From the NCBI GenBank assembly GCA_036564195.1, contig DATCLA010000252.1, positions 1 through 15,732 of the forward strand: 15,732 nucleotides of DNA, in the 5' to 3' direction. The translations under genes were made by a program, and so were the position numbers. A model generated the notes under the pieces. The model saw nothing but the letters and a program-made list of their open reading frames with translations, was not told the DNA's origin and did no database searches. The DNA is from DATCLA01 sp036564195 (GTDB taxonomy: Bacteria > Bacillota > UBA4882 > UBA8346). Below are positions 1 through 5,795 of the stretch, piece by piece. The first letter of the stretch is position 1. The number at the start of each line of letters is the position of its first letter.

Positions 1-1544
1 CCATTAACTTCAGCCAGATCAGCCGCTTCACCGGTAATAACTCCCGATTGGTCCTGTACCGCTCCAAGATGGGTCAAGGCGATTACCAGATTGGCACCAG
101 CAGCGCGGACTTCTTTAATAAATTGAGGTAAGACCGTGACAGGATCTTTAAATTCAAGATCTTTTACGATTTCAGGATTGGTTTTGTAGGCAGTCTCAGG
201 AGTCGCTAAACCGATAAAGGCAACTTTAATTCCATTATCAAGCTTAATGAGGTGATAAGGTTTAGCATAAGCTACCGGTTTCCCGGTTGTCCGGTCATAA
301 ATATTAGCAGCCAAAAACGGGAAACCACCTTCCTTTTCCCAGGTGGTAAAGTACCCGGTACCCCAGTCATATTCATGGTTGCCAATGGCTGACGCAACCA
401 AGCCGGCTTCCTTCAAGGCCGCTGCCACCGGTTTACCATAAAGTAGATTTGATTCGGCACTGCCCTGAAACAAGTCACCAGCAGCAACAAAAATGGTATT
501 GGGGTTGGCAGCCCGGTGAATTTTGACCTCATTGACCAGATTGGCAATTCCTACGTTTTTACCGCTTTTAAGTAACGAACCATGCAAGTCATTGATACTA
601 AGGATATCAACAACTTCATAATCAAGCTGGCCGTTTTTAATCAATTCATAAACATTTAATGACTTGATATTGGGAATCCGTCCCTTTTCTAAAGCCGGGA
701 TTGAAATCGCCCCACTCTTCACTTTTTCATAGACAATCGCCTTTAAGGGGTGTTCAAAGTCAATTCCGGTAATTTTCCAATTGTGATCAACTTTTGGGAT
801 AATTGTTTCTCGGTTTTCGATATATGCGGCGATTAAATCGCAGAGCCGACCATTATTGCCAAATTGCTGTGCCGAATCAGCGATCAGATCCTCTTGATTA
901 AAATAGCCTTCTTTCACCAACTGGTTAAAACGGTAATTACTGACCGTCAAAGAAAAAGTCATACTATCCGTAACCGGTTTTCCTTTAAAGGTCAAGTTCT
1001 CAATACGTTTACCGACAGGTGCCGCAATGTTAATCTCATAGTTGATGCCGGCAACCATATCATAGTCCCACCACTGGACTTGGGGGTTGAAACTCACCGT
1101 TAGGTCTCCCGGTTTGGCAGTATTATAAAACCGGGCCGACCATTCGAGATAGGCTTTTAATTGTTTTCCGTTTAATTTTAAAGTCACTAAGGTGTTGGTA
1201 AATTGACTGATGTCAGCTAAATCTGCTCGGCTGATTCCCGTCGGCTTCGGTCTAAAATCCGGGCCGAATAAAGCGGTGGCAGCCAGATCCGCTTTAGTAT
1301 AATGTAACTGCACTGCATTGATTAAGTCCACCCACCCGCTATCTTCAATCAACGCTTTTGGGATACCAGGTAAAAACTCAACTTCTTCCGAGAGCAAATC
1401 ATTAGCAAGTTGGTTGATTACTGCTGGTGTTGCAATTTGGACTGGGTCGGCTACTGATTGGCCTAAGGCTGGTACATTATTGACAACCAACCCGCTTAAA
1501 ACCAATGCTAAGAGTAATCCCAGAAACAGCTGTGTTTTTTTCAA
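1..1544 (-). CDS. Secreted 5'-nucleotidase / 2',3'-cyclic phosphodiesterase family protein (3' end outside window)
   Basis: Partial gene: 514 codons are visible and the reading frame runs off the left edge. The start is TTG at 1544. A GGAGG lies 12 bases upstream and no ATG is better placed. Residues 1-30 are a signal peptide (Lys-Lys, then a long Leu/Val stretch), so the enzyme should be exported. Residues about 75-262 resemble the C-terminal substrate-binding domain of the CpdB/UshA family (FTNTLVTLKLNGKQLKAYLE at 115-134, then a VAGINYEI strand). Residues about 310 onward are a calcineurin-like metallophosphatase domain with visible metal-ligand motifs: NDLHG (D319, H321), GDLFQG (D357), GNHEYDWG (N389, H390) and ALTHLG (H492). 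A second C-terminal domain probably follows beyond the edge. The usual order is phosphatase then C-domain; here a C-domain comes first. Known family members hydrolyse extracellular nucleotides or 2',3'-cyclic nucleotides; the exact substrate is not readable here. Confidence 0.85.
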   Translation of the reverse strand, partial: MKKTQLFLGLLLALVLSGLVVNNVPALGQSVADPVQIATPAVINQLANDLLSEEVEFLPGIPKALIEDSGWVDLINAVQLHYTKADLAATALFGPDFRPKPTGISRADLADISQFTNTLVTLKLNGKQLKAYLEWSARFYNTAKPGDLTVSFNPQVQWWDYDMVAGINYEINIAAPVGKRIENLTFKGKPVTDSMTFSLTVSNYRFNQLVKEGYFNQEDLIADSAQQFGNNGRLCDLIAAYIENRETIIPKVDHNWKITGIDFEHPLKAIVYEKVKSGAISIPALEKGRIPNIKSLNVYELIKNGQLDYEVVDILSINDLHGSLLKSGKNVGIANLVNEVKIHRAANPNTIFVAAGDLFQGSAESNLLYGKPVAAALKEAGLVASAIGNHEYDWGTGYFTTWEKEGGFPFLAANIYDRTTGKPVAYAKPYHLIKLDNGIKVAFIGLATPETAYKTNPEIVKDLEFKDPVTVLPQFIKEVRAAGANLVIALTHLGAVQDQSGVITGEAADLAEVN

Positions 1545-1567
1545 GATTTAAGTACACCTCCGGATAA

Positions 1568-1573
1568 ATTATA
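1568..1573 (-). promoter_or_regulatory. Possible -10 box for the nucleotidase gene
   Basis: On the minus strand an exact TATAAT lies at 1573-1568, about 24 bases before the TTG start. No convincing -35 hexamer is seen 16-18 bases upstream. If it is used, the leader would be very short, with transcription starting almost at the GGAGG ribosome site. The area is AT-rich, so a chance match is possible. Confidence 0.35.
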
Positions 1574-1654
1574 TAGTTTAAATGCTTACAATAATTTCGC
1601 TACTTACCAATTTTAACCTGCCACAATTTAAATAAAAAAATGGAAAAACCAGAT

Positions 1655-1685
1655 CTGGAGTTTAACAGACTTTATTGATCTCCAG
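1655..1685 (-). other. Weak inverted repeat in the yneA-nucleotidase gap
   Basis: CTGGAG at 1655-1660 pairs with CTCCAG at 1680-1685 around a 19-base loop. On the minus strand a TTTTT run follows a few bases later (ATCTGGTTTTTCC). It could add to termination of minus-strand transcripts from yneA, but six base pairs with a long loop is weak evidence. Confidence 0.25.
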
Positions 1686-1705
1686 CTTAATCCCATTAAA
1701 ATATA

Positions 1706-1741
1706 AACTCCTAGGTAAGCAATTTTGTTTACATAGGAGTT
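1706..1741 (-). terminator. Hairpin downstream of yneA, probable terminator
   Basis: The arms 1706-1718 and 1729-1741 pair at 12 of 13 positions around a 10-base loop (AACTCCTA core). This is one of the longest near-perfect inverted repeats in the window. It begins about 57 bases past the yneA stop on the minus strand and is followed there by a T-rich stretch (TTTATATTTTAA) rather than a clean T-run. A terminator for yneA is the simplest reading. A regulatory hairpin in the nucleotidase leader is possible. Confidence 0.5.
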
Positions 1742-1797
1742 CCATCAGCCCTAATGTATTTCTATCATCGAGATATTTAAAAAAGTTGTTAAAAGTA

Positions 1798-2121
1798 TTA
1801 TTCTAACGCGTATTCTAACTGTTGTCCGGCAACCAGATCCGAAGAATTAAGCCGGTTTTGTTGCTTAATTTTAAAAATGATCCGCCGCGGATCCGCATCA
1901 GGGGCAAGACGATGGACAATCGACCATAAAGTATCCCCTTTTAACACAGTGATGACAGCAACGGAAGCGGGTTCTTTCGTAAAAGTTGCTTTAACTGCAG
2001 TAGACAGTAAGAATGTACTCAGTGCAATTAGAGAAAATAGGATAATAAAGTTCCGCAAAAACCTTTTTGGTGACCAATGGTATTTTTTCATGCTCCGGTC
2101 TGGTTGATTAGCTTGCTGCAT
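1798..2121 (-). CDS. yneA: YneA-like SOS cell-division suppressor, LysM domain
   Basis: A 107-residue protein from the ATG at 2121. A GTG directly before it (2124) would add one residue, but GGAGGA at 2133-2128 sits only 3 bases from the GTG and 6 from the ATG, so the ATG is preferred. There is a basic N-terminus, one membrane segment at about residues 24-45, then a LysM domain from about 57 to the end (VLKGDTLWSIVHRLAP; NRL...LVAGQQL). Size, membrane anchor, C-terminal LysM and divergence from lexA all match Bacillus YneA, which delays cell division during the SOS response. The protein would sit in the membrane with LysM outside, facing peptidoglycan. Two LexA boxes lie on its promoter and leader, so DNA-damage control is expected. 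Its function here is inferred from context and architecture, because YneA sequences are poorly conserved. Confidence 0.82.
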   Translation of the reverse strand: MQQANQPDRSMKKYHWSPKRFLRNFIILFSLIALSTFLLSTAVKATFTKEPASVAVITVLKGDTLWSIVHRLAPDADPRRIIFKIKQQNRLNSSDLVAGQQLEYALE

Positions 2122-2127
2122 CACAAA

Positions 2128-2133
2128 TCCTCC
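2128..2133 (-). promoter_or_regulatory. Ribosome binding site deciding the yneA start
   Basis: GGAGGA on the minus strand. It is 6 bases before the ATG at 2121 and only 3 before the overlapping GTG at 2124, so it favours the ATG. Confidence 0.6.
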
Positions 2134-2137
2134 AATT

Positions 2138-2151
2138 CAAACAACTGTTCG
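2138..2151 (-). promoter_or_regulatory. LexA (SOS) box 1, yneA leader
   Basis: CAAACAACTGTTCG (written on the plus strand) fits the Bacillota SOS consensus CGAACRNRYGTTYG at 13 of 14 positions, the first G being A; read on the other strand it fits fully. It lies just downstream of the predicted yneA transcription start, where bound LexA would block elongation or promoter clearance. Confidence 0.85.
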
Positions 2152-2164
2152 ATTAACTGATTTC

Positions 2165-2194
2165 ATTTTAACACGAACAACTGTTTGGTGTCAA
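2165..2194 (-). promoter_or_regulatory. yneA promoter
   Basis: On the minus strand a perfect -35 TTGACA (2194-2189) is followed 18 bases later by TAAAAT (2170-2165). LexA box 2 fills most of the spacer, so repressor binding would exclude RNA polymerase. Confidence 0.7.
2174..2187 (+). promoter_or_regulatory. LexA (SOS) box 2, in the yneA promoter spacer
   Basis: CGAACAACTGTTTG fits the Bacillota SOS consensus at all 14 positions. It sits between the -35 and -10 elements of the yneA promoter. Its centre is 36 bases from box 1 and 29 bases from box 3. Confidence 0.9.
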
Positions 2195-2202
2195 GGGATA
2201 GC

Positions 2203-2216
2203 AGAACAAATGTTTG
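2203..2216 (+). promoter_or_regulatory. LexA (SOS) box 3, over the lexA -35
   Basis: AGAACAAATGTTTG fits the consensus at 13 of 14 positions (first base A for C). Its last three bases overlap the lexA -35 hexamer, the expected placement for LexA autorepression. Confidence 0.8.
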
Positions 2217-2242
2217 TAAAATATTCACTCATGTGTTATAAT
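2214..2242 (+). promoter_or_regulatory. lexA promoter
   Basis: TTGTAA (2214-2219), a 17-base spacer and an exact TATAAT (2237-2242). The TATAAT sits 55 bases before the lexA start. The weak -35 overlaps LexA box 3, consistent with a self-regulated SOS promoter. Confidence 0.7.
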
Positions 2243-2296
2243 GGTCCTAGTTAAAATGTGTTAGAAGTCGATTACACTTAGAAAGGGTGTTATGAT

Positions 2297-2923
2297 TTGG
2301 ATGAACTAACCCCCCGCCAACGTAAAATCATGGAATATATTATTTCCGAAGTCCAACAAAAGGGGTATCCTCCCTCAGTCCGCGAAATCGGCGAAGCGGT
2401 CGGATTAAGCTCGAGTTCAACTGTACATGCACACTTGGCCAAATTGGAACAACTGGGCTATATCCGGCGCAACCCTACTAAACCGCGGGCCATCGAAATC
2501 CTTATTGGCGGAGTTGTTAATGACCTGCCTAACTACCACCATCAATTGGTGCAGGTTCCGATCGTTGGCACTGTTACCGCCGGTGCGCCGATCCTGGCTG
2601 ATCAGAATATCGAAGAATACTTTCCCTTACCCCGGGATTATACCCGGACCGATGAGGACTTTATGCTTAAAATCAAAGGCGACAGCATGATTAATGCCGG
2701 AATTTTCGACGGTGATCTGGTAATTGTCTCCAGACAAAACAGCGGGATTGCTAATGGAGATATTGTCGTGGCGCTTTTAGAGGATGAAGCTACCGTAAAA
2801 CGGTTCTACAGGGAAAAGAACCAAATCCGGTTGCAACCGGAGAATGAAAAGTATGAACCTATTTATGCTACCGAGGTCAGGATTTTAGGTAAAGTAATCG
2901 GATTAGTCCGGAAGTTTCATTAA
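2297..2923 (+). CDS. lexA: LexA repressor / self-cleaving S24 peptidase
   Basis: A 208-residue protein, the normal LexA length. It represses SOS genes as a dimer and cleaves itself when RecA filaments form. The N-terminal winged helix covers residues 1-65 (LTPRQRKIMEYI; recognition region VREIGEAVGLSSSSTVHAHL). The C-terminal S24 domain holds the scissile Ala95-Gly96 in GTVTAGAP, the nucleophile Ser130 in GDSM and the general base Lys168 in ATVKRF, so autocleavage should be intact. The start is TTG at 2297, set by GAAAGGG at 2281-2287. The nearby ATG at 2292 is out of frame and meets a stop after five codons. The gene diverges from yneA over three LexA boxes. Its 3' end overlaps the end of surE by 21 bases on the opposite strand. 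The weak start codon may help keep repressor levels low; that is inference. Confidence 0.97.
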   Translation: MDELTPRQRKIMEYIISEVQQKGYPPSVREIGEAVGLSSSSTVHAHLAKLEQLGYIRRNPTKPRAIEILIGGVVNDLPNYHHQLVQVPIVGTVTAGAPILADQNIEEYFPLPRDYTRTDEDFMLKIKGDSMINAGIFDGDLVIVSRQNSGIANGDIVVALLEDEATVKRFYREKNQIRLQPENEKYEPIYATEVRILGKVIGLVRKFH

Positions 2924-3691
2924 ATCCGGAGGTTGTTCCTCTTTACCGAGATTAAACTTTAAAAAGTTATAATCGGTAAGATCAGAGTGCAGCGGAGTGA
3001 TGGAAATATTACCGTTTTCTACCGCATAAATATCAGAATCCACCTCCTGGTTGTAGGGTAAGGCCTCACCCCCCATCCAATAATAGATCCTGCCCCGCGG
3101 GTCGGTCCGTGCTTCAAAAACATTCTTATATACCCGGTATCCCAACCGGGTAAACTTGATCCCTTGATAACGTTCGGTTGGCGCTAAATCCGGGAAATTG
3201 ATATTTAATACCGTTTTTGCAGCTAATGAGCAGATAGTTTCTAAATTAGCACAGATAAAGGCTGCCGCTGGGTTAAAATCAACTTTTCCCAAACCAGCCA
3301 ATGAAGTAGCAATACTGGGTATCCGGTAAAGCGAACCTTCAAGGGCTGCTGAGACCGTACCTGAATATAAAACATCGTTTCCCAGGTTAGGCCCGCGATT
3401 GATCCCGGAAATAATCAGGTCCGGTCGTTCTTTTGCTAATAAAGTATCAAGAGCAATTTTTACGCAGTCGGCAGGGGTGCCGTCAACGGTCCAATGAGTA
3501 CGACCATCTAAACTCACCGGAGTTACGCGCAAAGGCTGGTGCATGGTAATACCATGGCCGACTGCACTCCGTTCTCGGTCCGGAGCAACAATTGTTGCTG
3601 CTGCGACTGTTTTAATCCGGTTGTAAAGTTTTTGAAGTCCTTCAGCATAAAAGCCGTCATCATTAGTTAATAAAATATGAATTATTCCCAT
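2903..3691 (-). CDS. surE: 5'/3'-nucleotidase SurE
   Basis: A 262-residue cytoplasmic metal-dependent nucleoside-monophosphate phosphatase; known SurE enzymes also trim short polyphosphate. Family marks are complete: TNDDG near the start (D11, D12 metal ligands), APDRERSAVGHGIT (S42) and SGINRGPNLGNDVLYSGTVS (N98 metal ligand). Length is typical for the family. The ATG at 3691 lies inside the last codons of the upstream MgtC-family gene (10-base overlap) and has no clear Shine-Dalgarno, so translation is probably coupled to that gene. It is the last gene of the four-gene minus-strand cluster, and its stop lies inside the lexA coding region. In many bacteria surE neighbours other stress genes such as pcm or nlpD, which are not seen here. 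Confidence 0.96.
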   Translation of the reverse strand: MGIIHILLTNDDGFYAEGLQKLYNRIKTVAAATIVAPDRERSAVGHGITMHQPLRVTPVSLDGRTHWTVDGTPADCVKIALDTLLAKERPDLIISGINRGPNLGNDVLYSGTVSAALEGSLYRIPSIATSLAGLGKVDFNPAAAFICANLETICSLAAKTVLNINFPDLAPTERYQGIKFTRLGYRVYKNVFEARTDPRGRIYYWMGGEALPYNQEVDSDIYAVENGNISITPLHSDLTDYNFLKFNLGKEEQPPDLMKLPD

Positions 3692-4329
3692 TTTAAACTT
3701 TTTACACCATCGATTTTAGATAATTCCGATATAAAGTATTCCGGTTTTACGTCTTTGGATTCAACCAGCACTTCGTAGTTTAAAAGTTGTTGTTTGGGGT
3801 TAATCTCTAGTTTGAGCTGTTTAATGACTACTCCAATGCGGGAACAGAATTCCAACAGATCCGGGTGGGCGTTGGCATCAAACACTATTGAAAAATTGAG
3901 TGTCTTCTCATTAAACAGTCTTCTTTCTATATTTTCCAAACTGATTAAAGTTAATACCGCAAAAATAACTGCGATTAACCCTGGAAAGTACAACCCACAG
4001 CCCATAGCCAAACCGATCCCGGCTACCACCCACAGACTGGCGGCAGTTGTTAAACCTTTAATCGTTAGGCCTGACCTTAAAATTGTCCCCGCACCTAAAA
4101 AACCGATTCCGCTTACCACTTGGGCGGCAAGCCGTAACGGATCACGGTTTTGAGCGGCATCCCCATAAATTGAGATTAACATCATTAAACACGACCCCAA
4201 ACCGACTAACATATGGGTTCGTAGTCCGGCGGGACGGCCGTGACTTTCACGTTCCATTCCGATTAAACCGGCTGAGACTGCCGACAGCAACAGCCGGAAA
4301 AAAATTTCCCAAGGACCGATTTCAAGCAT
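3682..4329 (-). CDS. MgtC/SapB family membrane protein
   Basis: A 215-residue membrane protein of the MgtC/SapB family. About the first 135 residues form four or five hydrophobic segments carrying the family signatures: GMERESHGRPAGLRTH (24-39), VVSGIGFLGAGTI (71-83) and KGLTTAASLW (91-100). A soluble C-terminal domain of about 75 residues follows; its length and pattern resemble the ACT-like tail of longer MgtC proteins. Family members are linked to survival in low magnesium and, in some bacteria, to inhibition of the F-type ATP synthase. Most family proteins are annotated only as putative Mg2+ transporters, and transport is unproven. The start at 4329 overlaps the end of the HEAT-repeat gene by 8 bases, and GGAGG lies 6 bases upstream. 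No Mg-sensing leader is visible, because the gene starts inside its neighbour. Confidence 0.92.
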   Translation of the reverse strand: MLEIGPWEIFFRLLLSAVSAGLIGMERESHGRPAGLRTHMLVGLGSCLMMLISIYGDAAQNRDPLRLAAQVVSGIGFLGAGTILRSGLTIKGLTTAASLWVVAGIGLAMGCGLYFPGLIAVIFAVLTLISLENIERRLFNEKTLNFSIVFDANAHPDLLEFCSRIGVVIKQLKLEINPKQQLLNYEVLVESKDVKPEYFISELSKIDGVKSLKWE

Positions 4330-5218
4330 TAGAAGCCTCCAGGGATTTTTTATGGTGTAGATAGATATTTTCTAAAATCTGATTGGAAGTATTGGAAATT
4401 AGCTTTTTAGTGGTGTGGATCAGTTCAAACAGAGGTCCCAGGTTTTCTTCACCGCAAATATTACGTAAAGCTTCCAGACAAGCATGACGGTGGCCTTTTT
4501 CTTCAATAAGCATTGCCACCAAAGGTTCGACCGCCCTGGTATCGCCAAAGCTCCCCAAAGCCATGATTGCTACTGCCTGGACGTCGTGGTTCGGGTCATT
4601 CAATGCGGCGATCAGCGGTAAAATACTGCTGGGATTCTTCAATTTGCGTAATGCTTCGGCAGACTCGTAACGTACCCCGGCTTCCTCGTCTTTTAAAGCG
4701 GTAATTAACGCTTCCGTCACCCGGGAGTCTCCGATCTCTCCCAGCAGTTTGCAGATCCGCCGGCGGATTTGCGGGTCAGAATCTTGCAAGGACCGCGTAA
4801 GATGCGGCAATAATGCTTCCGGGGGAAATTGTTTTAAAGCGGTACTGATATTGAAGCAAACATAATGATTCTCATCGGCCAGAGCTTTAATTAAGGGCGT
4901 GATTGCCCGGAGATCTTTTAACCGACCCAATGCCTCGGCAGCCCAACCTCGGACATGTTCGTCGGGGTCATTTAAGGCCGTAACAAAGAGGTCAAATGAA
5001 TATTCCAAGCCAACTTTGCTGAGCCCATACATGGCACTGCGACGGACAATCGGGTCACCTTCAGAAAAGGCAATCTTTAAAACTTCAATGACTTCAATTC
5101 GTAATACGTTAAGCAGTTCATTATGTTTTGCATCGGGATGTTCCGATAAATTGACTTCTGATACTAATTTATCTAAATATTCAATCAAATTGTCAATCCG
5201 TTGCGGTTTAATACCCAT
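4322..5218 (-). CDS. HEAT-repeat protein (PBS-lyase-type repeats)
   Basis: A 298-residue protein, largely built from about seven HEAT/armadillo-type helical repeats of roughly 31 residues between residues 45 and 260. Typical units read DPDEHVRGWAAEALGRLKD and DEEAGVRYESAEALRKL. There is no signal peptide or membrane segment, so it is probably a cytoplasmic protein-interaction scaffold. Nothing identifies a catalytic function. I chose the ATG at 5218 because AGAGGGGG lies 7 bases upstream. An in-frame ATG at 5254 overlapping the upstream stop (TAATG) would add 12 residues and is a real alternative through translational coupling. It overlaps the MgtC-family gene downstream by 8 bases. HEAT proteins occur with phycobilin lyases, but nothing photosynthetic is present here, so lyase activity is unlikely. 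Confidence 0.85.
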   Translation of the reverse strand: MGIKPQRIDNLIEYLDKLVSEVNLSEHPDAKHNELLNVLRIEVIEVLKIAFSEGDPIVRRSAMYGLSKVGLEYSFDLFVTALNDPDEHVRGWAAEALGRLKDLRAITPLIKALADENHYVCFNISTALKQFPPEALLPHLTRSLQDSDPQIRRRICKLLGEIGDSRVTEALITALKDEEAGVRYESAEALRKLKNPSSILPLIAALNDPNHDVQAVAIMALGSFGDTRAVEPLVAMLIEEKGHRHACLEALRNICGEENLGPLFELIHTTKKLISNTSNQILENIYLHHKKSLEASNA

Positions 5219-5225
5219 CAAATAG

Positions 5226-5233
5226 CCCCCTCT
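5226..5233 (-). promoter_or_regulatory. Ribosome binding site supporting the internal HEAT-gene start
   Basis: AGAGGGGG on the minus strand, 7 bases before the ATG at 5218. This is the reason for preferring that start over the ATG at 5254. Confidence 0.5.
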
Positions 5234-5253
5234 TTGTGTGGCTTTTTGATTCA

Positions 5254-5628
5254 TTATCCATCGGTAATGGCTTTTGATTTACAAAACGGACACTGCTCAG
5301 CTTCCCAGGGAACCGGTTCGTGACATTGTAAACATTCCTTTTTAGCGTTTTTGCGGCAAAACGGACAACTAAACAGTTCATAATAGACATTTTTGTTGCA
5401 ATGAGGACATTTAAAAAGTTTTCCTTTGGGCCGTGTTATCAAATAACTGATGAATATCGCTACAACCAAGAATACAGCAAAGCCAATACTTGGTGAAAAT
5501 AAGGCGACCAATGGCATCAAAGCCCACATTAACCAGTTAAAATCACGGGCGCGGGAGTCACGGTATAACCAAAATGCAGCTAAACCTGAAATAATCAGTT
5601 TTAAAAGTAATGGCAAAATGGTTTTCAT
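5254..5628 (-). CDS. Membrane protein with double zinc ribbon
   Basis: A 124-residue protein of unknown function. Two hydrophobic segments (about residues 3-22 and 32-65, the second long enough to cross twice) anchor it in the membrane. The C-terminal half holds four Cys pairs: C74/C77, C88/C91, C99/C102 and C113/C116. This is the pattern of two zinc ribbons of the double-zinc-ribbon type, probably cytoplasmic. No enzymatic motif is seen. The ATG at 5628 has AAGGAG 12 bases upstream, slightly far but clear. It is the first gene of the cluster running into the HEAT-repeat, MgtC-family and surE genes, and its TAA overlaps the alternative ATG of the HEAT gene. The pairing suggests a membrane-tethered adaptor working with the HEAT protein; that is inference. 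Confidence 0.8.
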   Translation of the reverse strand: MKTILPLLLKLIISGLAAFWLYRDSRARDFNWLMWALMPLVALFSPSIGFAVFLVVAIFISYLITRPKGKLFKCPHCNKNVYYELFSCPFCRKNAKKECLQCHEPVPWEAEQCPFCKSKAITDG

Positions 5629-5648
5629 TTTATTTACCGTCTCCTTCC

Positions 5649-5677
5649 GTTCTACCTTAGTGGTTATTCGCTATCAA
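5649..5677 (-). promoter_or_regulatory. Possible promoter of the zinc-ribbon/HEAT/MgtC/surE cluster
   Basis: On the minus strand TTGATA (5677-5672), a 17-base spacer and TAGAAC (5654-5649). The match is 5/6 and 4/6 to the consensus and the position is suitable for the gene starting at 5628, but the leader would begin very near the Shine-Dalgarno. Confidence 0.3.
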
Positions 5678-5737
5678 GTGCAGTACAACTTTACCTAACT
5701 CATTTAGTAGTAGTTTCTAATAATATAAATAAAATAA

Positions 5738-5760
5738 CTAGGATTAAAATAAGATTCTAG
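5738..5760 (-). terminator. Weak hairpin after the mutS-to-ynbB gene run
   Basis: Arms 5738-5744 and 5754-5760 (CTAGGAT / ATTCTAG) pair with one mismatch around 9 bases. On the minus strand they are followed by a long AT stretch (TTATTTTATTTATATT). They lie 36 bases past the stop of the PLP-enzyme gene and are the best terminator candidate in the 5629-5795 gap, but low in GC and weak. Confidence 0.3.
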
Positions 5761-5795
5761 CGGGTTTACCCAATAGATTTATTATTGTTTCTATT

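Noticed and set aside
864..1103. Plus-strand open frame of 79 codons inside the nucleotidase gene
   Set aside because: It is antisense to a gene with clear domains and has no ribosome site or recognisable motif.
4322..5254. Phycobilin lyase function for the HEAT-repeat protein
   Set aside because: The repeats resemble the PBS-lyase HEAT family by name, but no phycobiliprotein or pigment genes are present and this repeat type is widespread.
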